Assembly (NCBI RefSeq): GCF_000519005.1
Contig: NZ_JAER01000002.1
Coordinates: 62,640 to 126,639, forward strand
Reading direction: 5' to 3'
Length of the DNA: 64,000 bases
Origin: Nocardioides sp. J54
Lineage (GTDB): Bacteria; Actinomycetota; Actinomycetes; Propionibacteriales; Nocardioidaceae
In this document: piece by piece, positions 52,749 to 60,554 of the stretch
Numbering within the stretch: position 1 is the first letter of the stretch
Layout: each line of letters opens with the position of its first letter
Position numbers and translations under genes: made by a program
The notes under the pieces: generated by a model
The model's database searches: none
Told to the model about the DNA's origin: nothing
Seen by the model: the letters and a program-made list of their open reading frames with translations, nothing else

Positions 52749-53699
52749 ATGAGTCGCACCCTCTCGGCACCGGTCACGGTCGCCTTCGACTACACCCGAT
52801 CCGTCGGTCCGGTGCTGGGCCGCTTCCTCACCGGCCTCCGGGACGGCCGGCTCGTGGGCGCCCGCCTCGCCGACGGGCGCGTCGCCTGCCCTCCGCCGGA
52901 GTTCGACCCGGTCAGCCACCAGGCCCCGACGGAGTTCGTCGACCTGGCCGGCACCGGCACGGTCACCTCGTGGACCTGGGTGAGCGAGCCTGTAGCCGGG
53001 CAGCCCTTCGACCGCCCGTTCGCGTTCGCGCTGATCACCCTCGACGGCGCGGACACGCCGTTGCTGCACGCGGTGGACGTCAGCAGCGCCGACGAGATCA
53101 GCACCGGCATGCGGGTGCGGCCGCGCTGGGGCGCCGAGCGCGCCGGCGTCATCACCGACCTCGTCTTCGAGCCCGACTCCGGCACCGCCGCCCCGGCGAG
53201 CGCCCCGACCGGCACGGACGACGTCACCGGCATCATCACGCCGATCAGCCTCGACTACACCTACGCCGCCAGCCCCGAGGAGTCCGCGTTCTACCGCGGC
53301 CTCGCCGAGGGCCGGATCCTGGGCCAGCGCTGCCCGAAGTGCCAGAAGGTCTACGTCCCGCCGCGGCCGGCCTGCCCGACCGACGGGGTGCCGACCTCGG
53401 AGGAGGTCGAGCTGTCCGACACCGGCACGGTCACGACCTTCTGCATCGTCAACGTGCCCTTCCTGGGCCAGCGGATCGCGCCGCCGTACGTCTCGGCCTA
53501 CATCCTGCTCGACGGTGCGGACATCGCGCTGCAGCACCTGATCCTCGACATCCCCGTCGAGGAGATCCGGATGGGCCTGCGGGTCAAGGCGGTCTGGAAG
53601 CCCCGCGAGGAGTGGGGCACCACGATCGAGAACATCAGCCACTTCGCGCCGACCGGTGAGCCGGACGCGGACTACGACACCTACAAGCACCACCTCTGA
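52749..53699 (+). CDS. tandem DUF35 (zinc ribbon/OB-fold) acyl-CoA-binding protein, Rv3521-like
   Basis: A 316-residue protein with two DUF35 units. The second (residues about 170-300) has a complete zinc ribbon, CPKCQKVYVPPRPACP, followed by an OB fold. The first (residues about 15-140) has a similar OB fold but its ribbon has lost most cysteines. DUF35 proteins partner with thiolase-like lyases (for example ChsH2 with Ltp2). It directly precedes ltp4 and ltp3. The start ATG 52749 lies eight bases from the KstR box, so the mRNA is probably leaderless or nearly so. Confidence 0.87.
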   Translation: MSRTLSAPVTVAFDYTRSVGPVLGRFLTGLRDGRLVGARLADGRVACPPPEFDPVSHQAPTEFVDLAGTGTVTSWTWVSEPVAGQPFDRPFAFALITLDGADTPLLHAVDVSSADEISTGMRVRPRWGAERAGVITDLVFEPDSGTAAPASAPTGTDDVTGIITPISLDYTYAASPEESAFYRGLAEGRILGQRCPKCQKVYVPPRPACPTDGVPTSEEVELSDTGTVTTFCIVNVPFLGQRIAPPYVSAYILLDGADIALQHLILDIPVEEIRMGLRVKAVWKPREEWGTTIENISHFAPTGEPDADYDTYKHHL

Positions 53700-53717
53700 G
53701 CGGGCGGAAGGACAGAC

Positions 53718-54773
53718 ATGCGTGACGTTGCCGTCGTCGGGTTCGCCCAGCGACAGTTGCAGGACTACGACGGGTCGCCGACCTGTGCCGAGCTGCTCGT
53801 GCCGATCTTCGGCGAGTGCTACGAGCAGACCGGCTGGACGAAGAAGGACATCGGCTTCTGGTGCTCCGGCTCCTCGGACTACCTCGCGGGCCGCTCGTTC
53901 TCGTTCGTGAGCGCGATCGACGCCATCGGCGTCCTCCCGCCGGTGAACGAGTCGCACGTGGAGATGGACGCCGCCTGGGCGCTCTACGAGGCCTGGCTGA
54001 AGATCCAGACCGGCGAGGTCGACACCGCCCTGGTGTTCGGCTTCGGCAAGGCGTCGGCCGGCGTCCTGCGCCGCACCCTCGCCCTCCAGCTCGACCCCTA
54101 CACGCTGACCCCGCTCTGGCCGGACACCGTGTCGATCGCGGCACTCCAGGCGCGGCTCGGCATCGACGCCGGCGAGTGGGACGAGGCCGCGATGGCCGAC
54201 GTCGTCAACCGCTCGCTGACCGACGCCGAGAAGAACGAGTACGCCGTCCGGGCCGGTGGCTCCTCCGTCGAGGACCTGCTGGCGCGGCCGATGTTCGCCG
54301 ACCCGCTGCGCAAGCACGACGCCGCACCGGTGACCGACGGCGCCGCGGCGATCGTGCTCGCCGCCGGGGACCGGGCCCGCGAGGTGCGCGAGCGCCCCGC
54401 CTGGATCACCGGCCTCGCGCACTACACCGACGCGCTGCACCTGGGCACCCGCGACCTCACCCGTTCGGAGTCCGCGGCCCGCGCCGCCGCCGCTGCGGGT
54501 GGCACGGACGGCGTCCAGGTCGCCGAGCTGCACGCGCCGTTCAGCCACCAGGAGCTGATCCTGCGCCGCGAGCTCGGCCTGGCCGACGACGTACGGGTCA
54601 ACCCGTCGGGCGGTGCGCTCGCGGGCAACCCGATGTTCACCGGCGGCGCGATCCGCATCGGCGAGGCCGCCCGCCGGATCTGGGACGGCACCGCCGACAA
54701 GGTGCTCGGCCACGCGACCAGCGGACCCGCGCTGCAGCAGAACCTCGTCTGCGTCATGGAGGGACAGAACTGA
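53718..54773 (+). CDS. ltp4: thiolase-like lipid-transfer protein/lyase Ltp4
   Basis: A 351-residue thiolase-fold protein matching Rv3522 (Ltp4) by order and size. The segment that carries the nucleophilic Cys in real thiolases reads NESHVEMDAAWALYEAW here, with no Cys. The C-terminal GGALAGNPMFTGG lacks the usual His. It is therefore not a normal thiolase; Ltp3/Ltp4 have been linked to aldol-type cleavage of C-24-branched sterol side chains in Rhodococcus. AGGAC is a weak ribosome site. Its stop overlaps ltp3. Confidence 0.86.
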   Translation: MRDVAVVGFAQRQLQDYDGSPTCAELLVPIFGECYEQTGWTKKDIGFWCSGSSDYLAGRSFSFVSAIDAIGVLPPVNESHVEMDAAWALYEAWLKIQTGEVDTALVFGFGKASAGVLRRTLALQLDPYTLTPLWPDTVSIAALQARLGIDAGEWDEAAMADVVNRSLTDAEKNEYAVRAGGSSVEDLLARPMFADPLRKHDAAPVTDGAAAIVLAAGDRAREVRERPAWITGLAHYTDALHLGTRDLTRSESAARAAAAAGGTDGVQVAELHAPFSHQELILRRELGLADDVRVNPSGGALAGNPMFTGGAIRIGEAARRIWDGTADKVLGHATSGPALQQNLVCVMEGQN

Positions 54774-55933
54774 TGGCCAAGAAGCCTGCCGCCGTCATCG
54801 GCGTCGGCCAGACCCACCACCGGGCCAAGCGCGAGGACGTCTCGATGGCCGGCCTGTGCCGCGAGGCGATGGACCGCGCCCTCGCCGACGCCGGGATGAC
54901 CCTCGACGAGATCGACGCCATCGTCGTCGGGAAGGCGCCGGACCTGTTCGAGGGCGTGATGATGCCGGAGCTCTACCTCGCCGAGGCCCTCGGTGCGGCC
55001 GGCAAGCCGCTGCTGCGCGTCCACACCGCCGGTTCCGTCGGTGGCTCGACCGCCATCGTCGCCTCGTCGCTGGTGCAGTCCGGCGTGCACAAGAAGGTGC
55101 TCACCGTCGCCTTCGAGAAGCAGTCGGAGTCCAACGCGATGTGGGCACTCTCAGTGCCGGTTCCGTTCGTGATGCCGGTGCACGCCGGCGCCGGTGGCTA
55201 CTTCGCCCCGCACGTGCGCTCCTACATCCGCCGCTCGGGCGCGCCGACCCACATCGGCGCGATCGTGGCCGCCAAGGACCGCACCAACGCGCTGAAGAAC
55301 CCCTACGCGCACCTGCGCGAGGAGCGGACGGTCGACATGGTCCTGGCCTCGCAGATGCTGTGGGACCCGATCCGCTACGAGGAGACCTGCCCGTCCTCCG
55401 ACGGCGCCTGCGCGCTGGTCATCGTGGACGAGGACGTCGCGAAGTCGTCGCCGAACCCCGCGTGGATCCACGGCACCGTGATGCGCTCGGAGCCCACCAC
55501 GGCCGCCGAGCGCGACCAGGTCAACCCGCAGGCCGGCCGCGACGCCGCGGCCGCGCTGTGGAAGCAGGCCGGCATCACCTCGCCGATCGACGAGATCGAC
55601 GCAGCCGAGGTCTACGTGCCGTTCAGCTGGTTCGAGCCGATGTGGCTGGAGAACCTCGGCTTCGCCGCCGAGGGCGAGGGCTGGAAGCTCACCGAGGCCG
55701 GCGAGACCGCCATGACCGGTCGCATCCCGTTCAACGCCTCCGGCGGCGTGCTCTCGTCGAACCCGATCGGCGCCTCCGGGATGCTCCGCTTCGCCGAGGC
55801 CGCCCTACAGGTCCGCGGGGCCGCGGGCGAGCACCAGGTCGACGGCGCCCGCAAGGCCCTCGGGCACGCCTACGGCGGCGGATCGCAGTTCTTCGCGATG
55901 TGGGTCGTCGGTGCCGAGAAGCCGACCAACTGA
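54773..55933 (+). CDS. ltp3: thiolase-like lipid-transfer protein/lyase Ltp3
   Basis: A 386-residue thiolase-fold protein matching Rv3523 (Ltp3). The nucleophile region reads LRVHTAGSVGGSTAIVASSL, without Cys. The C-terminal SGGVLSSNPIGASGMLRFAE has Asn where thiolases have His, followed by HAYGGGSQFF. Probably acts with Ltp4 and the DUF35 protein as a side-chain aldolase. ATG 54773 shares bases with the ltp4 stop (TGATG). Confidence 0.88.
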   Translation: MAKKPAAVIGVGQTHHRAKREDVSMAGLCREAMDRALADAGMTLDEIDAIVVGKAPDLFEGVMMPELYLAEALGAAGKPLLRVHTAGSVGGSTAIVASSLVQSGVHKKVLTVAFEKQSESNAMWALSVPVPFVMPVHAGAGGYFAPHVRSYIRRSGAPTHIGAIVAAKDRTNALKNPYAHLREERTVDMVLASQMLWDPIRYEETCPSSDGACALVIVDEDVAKSSPNPAWIHGTVMRSEPTTAAERDQVNPQAGRDAAAALWKQAGITSPIDEIDAAEVYVPFSWFEPMWLENLGFAAEGEGWKLTEAGETAMTGRIPFNASGGVLSSNPIGASGMLRFAEAALQVRGAAGEHQVDGARKALGHAYGGGSQFFAMWVVGAEKPTN

Positions 55934-55955
55934 AGCACCACTCCCCCACGCCTGC

Positions 55956-55986
55956 TGCGCCCGGTGCCGTTTCGGCACCGGGCGCA
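55956..55986. terminator. strong hairpin terminator after ltp3
   Basis: Perfect 14-bp stem, TGCGCCCGGTGCCG and CGGCACCGGGCGCA, with a TTT loop. It lies 22 bases after the ltp3 stop and ends the DUF35-ltp4-ltp3 operon. No T-run. Confidence 0.85.
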
Positions 55987-56003
55987 GTGGTCATGATCGG
56001 GGC

Positions 56004-56735
56004 GTGACGCAGCAGCACCCGCCGTACCCGCCGCCGTACCCGCCGCCGTACCCGCCGCCGGGCCGGCCCGGGCCGCCGACCAACGGGTTCGCCGTCGCGG
56101 CGCTCGTGCTCGGCATGGTCGGCCTCATCCTCACGCCGGTCCCGCTGCTGAACCTCCTCGGTGTCCTCGCCGGCGCGGTCGGCCTCGGCCTGGGCCTCGC
56201 CGCGCTGCGACGCGCTCGCCGCTCCGGCACCGGCACGGGCATGGCCCGCGTCGGGGTGGGGATGGCGGTGGTCGCGATCGTGCTGTCGCTCCTCTGGTCC
56301 TGGTACGTCTGGCTCTGGCTCGGCGACGCCCTCGACTGGGTGGACCCGCCCGAGGCGAGCGTGCTGGTGGGCGAGGAGTTCGAGACCGACGAGGGCCACC
56401 TGCGGATCCGGGTGACCCGGGCCGAGTGCACGAGCACCAACGGCAGGGACGTCGCCTGCACCTACCGCTTCGTCGCGCGGAACCTGACCGACAACCCCAT
56501 CACCCTGGGCGACATCGAGGTGAAGTCGGTCATCAACCGCGAGTTCCACCACACCCGCCTCGACGGCGAGACCCGCATCGGCCCCGGTCAGCAGGAGGCG
56601 ATCCGTGGATCGGTCAGCACCTACGGACCCGGCCCGCTCGAGGGCATCGCGTTCGACGGCACCGACGCGTCCAGCCGCAAGGCCGTCGTGGTCGACCTCA
56701 GCGCCGCGTGGGAGGAAGCCCGCTCGGGGAAGTAG
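56004..56735 (+). CDS. membrane protein with proline/tyrosine-rich N-terminus (DUF4190-like) and extracellular domain
   Basis: A 243-residue protein. The N-terminus has a repeated YPPP motif (residues about 7-22), then two hydrophobic segments with Gly (about 30-65) and one at about 78-98 (VGVGMAVVAIVLSLLWSW). The C-terminal 140 residues form an exported beta-rich domain with two cysteines (TRAECTSTNGRDVACTY) resembling DUF4352-type domains. GTG 56004 was chosen. The function is unknown. Confidence 0.75.
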   Translation: MTQQHPPYPPPYPPPYPPPGRPGPPTNGFAVAALVLGMVGLILTPVPLLNLLGVLAGAVGLGLGLAALRRARRSGTGTGMARVGVGMAVVAIVLSLLWSWYVWLWLGDALDWVDPPEASVLVGEEFETDEGHLRIRVTRAECTSTNGRDVACTYRFVARNLTDNPITLGDIEVKSVINREFHHTRLDGETRIGPGQQEAIRGSVSTYGPGPLEGIAFDGTDASSRKAVVVDLSAAWEEARSGK

Positions 56736-56744
56736 GCTCGGACC

Positions 56745-57512
56745 GTGATCGAGCTCCGTACCCCGACCCAGATCGACCAGATGCGTCCCGCCGGGCGATT
56801 CGTCGCCTCGGTGATCTCGGCCCTCGCCGAGAAGGCGGACGTCGGGGTCAACCTGCTCGAGCTGGACGAGCTGGCACACCGGATGATCAAGGACGCCGGC
56901 GCCGAGTCCTGCTACATCGACTACCACCCGTCGTTCGGCGCGAGCCCGTTCGGCAAGGTGCTGTGCACCTCCGTCAACGACGCCGTGCTGCACGGCCTCC
57001 CGTTCGACTACGTGCTCCAGGACGGCGACCTGCTCTCGGTCGACTTCGCCGCGGCCGTCGACGGCTGGGTCTCCGACTCGGCCCTGTCGGTCATCGTCGG
57101 CACCCCGCGCGAGGAGGACCAGCAGCTCATCGCCACGACCGAGAAGGCCCTCGCGGCCGGCATCGCCGCTGCCCGCGCCGGCAACAGGCTCGGTGACATC
57201 TCCTTCGGCATCGGCAGCGTCGCCCACGAAGCCGGGCTGAAGGTCAACCTGCAGTTCGGCGGCCACGGCGTGGGCCGGACGATGCACGGTGAGCCGCACG
57301 TCCCCAACGACGGGCGTCCGGGCCGCGGCCTCAAGCTGCGCCCCGGCCTGGTCATCGCCATCGAGCCGTGGTTCCTGCACTCCACCGACGAGATCGTCTT
57401 CGACCCCGACGGCTGGACGATCCGCAGCGCCGACGGCTCCCGCGGTGCGCACGCCGAGCACACCGTCGCGATCACCGACGGCGACCCCATCGTGCTCACC
57501 GCACGCGACTGA
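56745..57512 (+). CDS. map: methionine aminopeptidase, type I
   Basis: Removes the initiator methionine from new proteins. The 255-residue metal enzyme shows CTSVNDAVLHGLP near residue 76, metal-binding Asp residues in DLLSVDFAAAVDGWVSDSA (near 94-112), His in GGHGVGRTMHGEPHV (near 173-187) and Glu in IAIEPWF and HAEHTVAITD. GTG 56745 starts nine bases after the previous stop. Many actinobacteria have more than one map. Confidence 0.94.
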   Translation: MIELRTPTQIDQMRPAGRFVASVISALAEKADVGVNLLELDELAHRMIKDAGAESCYIDYHPSFGASPFGKVLCTSVNDAVLHGLPFDYVLQDGDLLSVDFAAAVDGWVSDSALSVIVGTPREEDQQLIATTEKALAAGIAAARAGNRLGDISFGIGSVAHEAGLKVNLQFGGHGVGRTMHGEPHVPNDGRPGRGLKLRPGLVIAIEPWFLHSTDEIVFDPDGWTIRSADGSRGAHAEHTVAITDGDPIVLTARD

Positions 57513-57528
57513 CCCGGCCGACCACCGC

Positions 57529-58488
57529 ATGGGCCTGTTCGGTCGTCGGCGCCGGCGTGACGCCGACCGATCCCCGGTCGAGCCTGCCGACCCCGACGAC
57601 GCCCTGCCGTTCCTCGGCTCCGAGGACGCGCAGCAGGTGCGGTCCCTCGTCCGTCGCGCCTTCGCCGAGCGCGGCATCGAGGTGACGGTGCACCCCGACC
57701 ACGTCGTCGACGACACCGGTCGGCAGTTCGGGTTGTGGAACGTCGCCGCGTCCTGCCACCAGGACGACCGCGGGCGCGGCGCCTGGCCGGAGGTCGTCGA
57801 CCGCCACGTCGGCACCGTGCTCGCCAGCATGGACGCCCCCGACCCGTTCGCGACCCTGGCCCCCGACGACGCCCGCTCCCGGACCTACACGCGCCTCTAC
57901 CCGCAGGACGCGGTCCCCGACCTCGGCACGTTCCCCCACCGCGAGTTCGCGCCCGGCCTCGTCGAGCTGCTCGCACTCGACCTGCCGGAGTCCGTCGCCG
58001 TCTACGACGACGCCCGGGCCGCCGCACAGGGCGGTCCCGCGCAGCTGCGCGAGTGGGGGGTGGCGAACCTCCGCCGCGAACCGGTCGAGCACCACGAGCG
58101 CCTCGACCTCCGCGACGGCGGACACTTCCACGTCCTCTCCGGGGCGTCGGTCCACACCGGCAGCCGGGCCCTGCTCATGCCCTCGCTCGCCACCGAGCTC
58201 ACCGGCGAGGAGCCCGGCCGCCACGGCTGGCTGCTCAGCGTGCCGCACCGCCAGCAGGTGGTCTGGCACCTCGTCCGGGACATGACCGTGCTGCCGAGCC
58301 TCCAGGCGATGGCAGGCTTCGCCGCCGCCGGCCACGGCGACTCCCCCGGACCACTCAGCCCGCACGTGTACTGGTGGGACGGCTCCGGCTACCAGCAGCT
58401 GACCAGCATCGACGACGAGGGCACGCTCACGGCCGTGCTCGGCGCCGACTTCCAGGCGGTGCTGGAGGACCTCGCCGGCGACGCCTGA
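57529..58488 (+). CDS. hypothetical protein
   Basis: A 319-residue soluble protein of unknown function. A basic N-terminus (MGLFGRRRRRDADRS) is followed by an acidic linker and a mixed alpha/beta body with SLVRRAFAERGIEVTVHPDH near residue 39 and HRQQVVWHLVRDMTVLPSLQ near 245. It resembles DUF1444-like proteins only loosely. ATG 57529 lies 16 bases after map in the same direction. Confidence 0.72.
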   Translation: MGLFGRRRRRDADRSPVEPADPDDALPFLGSEDAQQVRSLVRRAFAERGIEVTVHPDHVVDDTGRQFGLWNVAASCHQDDRGRGAWPEVVDRHVGTVLASMDAPDPFATLAPDDARSRTYTRLYPQDAVPDLGTFPHREFAPGLVELLALDLPESVAVYDDARAAAQGGPAQLREWGVANLRREPVEHHERLDLRDGGHFHVLSGASVHTGSRALLMPSLATELTGEEPGRHGWLLSVPHRQQVVWHLVRDMTVLPSLQAMAGFAAAGHGDSPGPLSPHVYWWDGSGYQQLTSIDDEGTLTAVLGADFQAVLEDLAGDA

Positions 58489-58522
58489 CCCGTCAGGGCC
58501 GTCTTCGCGCGGCTGCCCGGCG

Positions 58523-59656
58523 GTGCGGCGGGTAGCGCGGTGGCATGGAGCCGCGCACGCTGGGGTCGAGGAAGAGCTGCTGCTGGTCGACCCCGCGACG
58601 CGGGAGGCAGCGCCGCGGTCGCAGCAGGTGCTCAAGTACGCCGCCGAGCACGGGCTGCCGTCCGAGGACCTCGACCACGAGCTGTTCCGTCACCAGCTCG
58701 AGACCCGCACGCCACCGGTGACCTCGCTCGCCGAGCTGCGGGAGCACGTCGTACGCGCGCGGAGGGCGGCCGCCGAGGCTGCCGAGGGGGCCGGGTTGCG
58801 CACCGTGGCGGCCGGCGCGGCCCCGCTGGGCAGCGGCGAGCCGCGGGCCACGCGGGACGATCGCTACCAGGCGATGGTCGACACCTTCGGCGAGGTCGCC
58901 CGTCCGGCCGGGACCTGCGCGATGCACGTGCACGTGCAGGTCGCCTCGGACGAGGAGGGCGTGCGGGTGGTCGATGCGCTGCGCCCGTGGCTCCCTGCGC
59001 TGCTCGCGGTGAGCGCCAACTCCCCCTTCTACCGGGGCCGGGACACGCGGCACGCCTCCTGGCGCTCCCAGGCCTGGGCGGGCTGGCCCAGCGCCGGGCC
59101 GACCGAGCGCTTCGGCGACGTCGAGACCTACCGACGGGTGTGCCGCGAGCTGATCGCGTCCGGGGCGGCGCGGGACGAGGGGATACTCTACTTCGACGCC
59201 CGCCTCTCCCAGCGCTACCCGACCGTGGAGGTGCGGGTCACCGATGTGTGCACCGACCCGGACGACGCGGTGCTCGTGGCCGCCCTCGCCCGCGGCCTGG
59301 TCACGCAGGCGGCAGGCCCCGACGCCGCTGCCGCTCGGGGGCCTGCCGCCGGGCAGTGGCGGGCAGAGCTGCTCCGGGCCGCGCAGTGGCGCGCCGCCCG
59401 CTACGGCCTGGCGGGCCAGCTGCTCGACCCCGGCACCGGCGAGCCGGTGCCGGCGCGCGACGTGCTCGAGGCGCTGGTCGACACGGTCGCCGGGCACCTC
59501 GGCGACGACCTCGCCCTGGTGCGGGAAGGTGTCGACCGGGTGCTGGCCGAGGGTGGGTCCGTGCGGCAGCGGGCGGCGTACGAGCGCAGCGGCGGCAGCA
59601 TCGAGGCCGTGGTCGACGACCTCGTGGAGCGGACGAACCGCGCTGCTACTGGCTGA
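58523..59656 (+). CDS. ybdK: YbdK-type carboxylate-amine ligase (glutamate-cysteine ligase 2 family), 5' frameshift suspected
   Basis: A 377-residue ATP-dependent carboxylate-amine ligase. GVEEELLLVDPATREAAPRS at residues about 14-33, MHVHVQVAS near 133 and NSPFYRGRDTRHASWRSQAW near 164 are family motifs. Homologues start about MRTLGVEEELLLVD. Here an ATG at 58545 gives MEPRTLG in a different frame, and one extra G in the G-run at 58562-58565 would join it to VEEELLLVD. So a one-base deletion (real or a sequence error) is likely; the GTG 58523 start is a poor substitute. Confidence 0.8.
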   Translation: MRRVARWHGAAHAGVEEELLLVDPATREAAPRSQQVLKYAAEHGLPSEDLDHELFRHQLETRTPPVTSLAELREHVVRARRAAAEAAEGAGLRTVAAGAAPLGSGEPRATRDDRYQAMVDTFGEVARPAGTCAMHVHVQVASDEEGVRVVDALRPWLPALLAVSANSPFYRGRDTRHASWRSQAWAGWPSAGPTERFGDVETYRRVCRELIASGAARDEGILYFDARLSQRYPTVEVRVTDVCTDPDDAVLVAALARGLVTQAAGPDAAAARGPAAGQWRAELLRAAQWRAARYGLAGQLLDPGTGEPVPARDVLEALVDTVAGHLGDDLALVREGVDRVLAEGGSVRQRAAYERSGGSIEAVVDDLVERTNRAATG

Positions 59657-59798
59657 GGCCCCAGAAGAACCCGAAGAGCCCGGCGCCCACGCCGAGGATG
59701 ATGATCGTCCAGAGCGAGATCCACGCGAGGGTGTGCATCCCGTGCTGGTAGTGGTTGTCGGAGTAACCCCGGAAGTTCTCCAGGTCCACGTTGCTCAT
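59646..59798 (-). CDS. 50-residue single-span membrane protein
   Basis: A small gene: MSNVDLENFRGYSDNHYQHG, then a hydrophobic helix (residues about 23-46, rich in Ile, Leu, Gly and Phe) ending LFGFFWGLSQ. ATG 59798 has AGGAGGG seven bases upstream. The 3' end overlaps ybdK by 11 bases on the other strand. The function is unknown. Confidence 0.72.
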   Translation of the reverse strand: MSNVDLENFRGYSDNHYQHGMHTLAWISLWTIIILGVGAGLFGFFWGLSQ

Positions 59799-59867
59799 CG
59801 AACCCTCCTGTCAGCCGTCGTCGGAGGACAGCACGCTACTGCACGCCGGGGCTGCCGGGCGTGAGGC

Positions 59868-60446
59868 TCAGCGGTCCTGGTGCTTCGTGACGACGGAGAA
59901 GTCGGCGCCGAGGTCGACGTCCCACTCGACGCCCTTGCCGTCCCGCACCTCGACCTCGTAGGCGACGCCCCGGTCGTCGCTCGCCTCGACGTCGAGCACC
60001 GTGCCACCGCCGACGGCGGCGAGGGCGGCCTGCTCGGCGGAGGTGCGCTCGCTGGCGTCGAGGACCCGGTCGTCGGCGTCGCGGTCGTCGCGGTCGTCGT
60101 CGTACCGGTCGTCGTCGTACCGGTCGTCGTCGCGGTCGTCGTCGCGGTCGTCGTCGCGCTCGGTGGCGATCACGCCGAGGTCGTCGTCGAGGGTGACGTC
60201 GACCTCGGTGCCGTCAGCGAAGCGGACCTCGACCTCGTAGGCCTCGCCGCGGTCGTCGGAGCGCTCCACCTCGACGGCCTCGCCGCCACCGGCGGCGCCC
60301 GTGGCGGCAGCCGCGACCCGGTCCCGCTCGTCGCCCGAGACGTCGTCGGCGGAGGCCGCCCAGACCGTCCCGCCGACGGCCAGGACGGCGACGGTGGCCA
60401 GGGCGGGCAGGACGACGCGCTTGCGGCGCAGGACGCTGGTGTTCAT
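59868..60446 (-). CDS. exported PepSY-domain protein with Asp/Arg repeat
   Basis: A 192-residue protein. Signal peptide with core VVLPALATVAVLAVGGTVWA (residues about 11-30), then two PepSY domains (residues about 38-95 and 135-190, sharing VEVERSDDRGEAYEVEVRF and LDVEASDDRGVAYEVEVRD) joined by a DDDRDDDRYDDDRYDDDRDD linker from a 15-base DNA repeat. PepSY proteins are often encoded next to two-component systems and may modulate them or bind metals. ATG 60446 was chosen for the signal peptide. Confidence 0.84.
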   Translation of the reverse strand: MNTSVLRRKRVVLPALATVAVLAVGGTVWAASADDVSGDERDRVAAAATGAAGGGEAVEVERSDDRGEAYEVEVRFADGTEVDVTLDDDLGVIATERDDDRDDDRDDDRYDDDRYDDDRDDRDADDRVLDASERTSAEQAALAAVGGGTVLDVEASDDRGVAYEVEVRDGKGVEWDVDLGADFSVVTKHQDR

Positions 60447-60521
60447 GGGGGTCTCCCTCTCTCGGTGGGGCCGGCCCGGGGTCCCCGGGGCGGCTGGTGG
60501 GACCAGCCTGCCGGGAGGTCG

Positions 60522-60548
60522 CTGAACCCTCCCTGAACGCACCTGAAC
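60522..60548. promoter_or_regulatory. CTGAAC direct repeats upstream of PepSY gene
   Basis: CTGAAC occurs at 60522, 60533 and 60543, spacing 11 and 10 bases, one helical turn, as expected for an OmpR-family operator. The same repeat is seen upstream of the response regulator gene (62639-62655). Confidence 0.55.
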
Positions 60549-60554
60549 AGGTCT

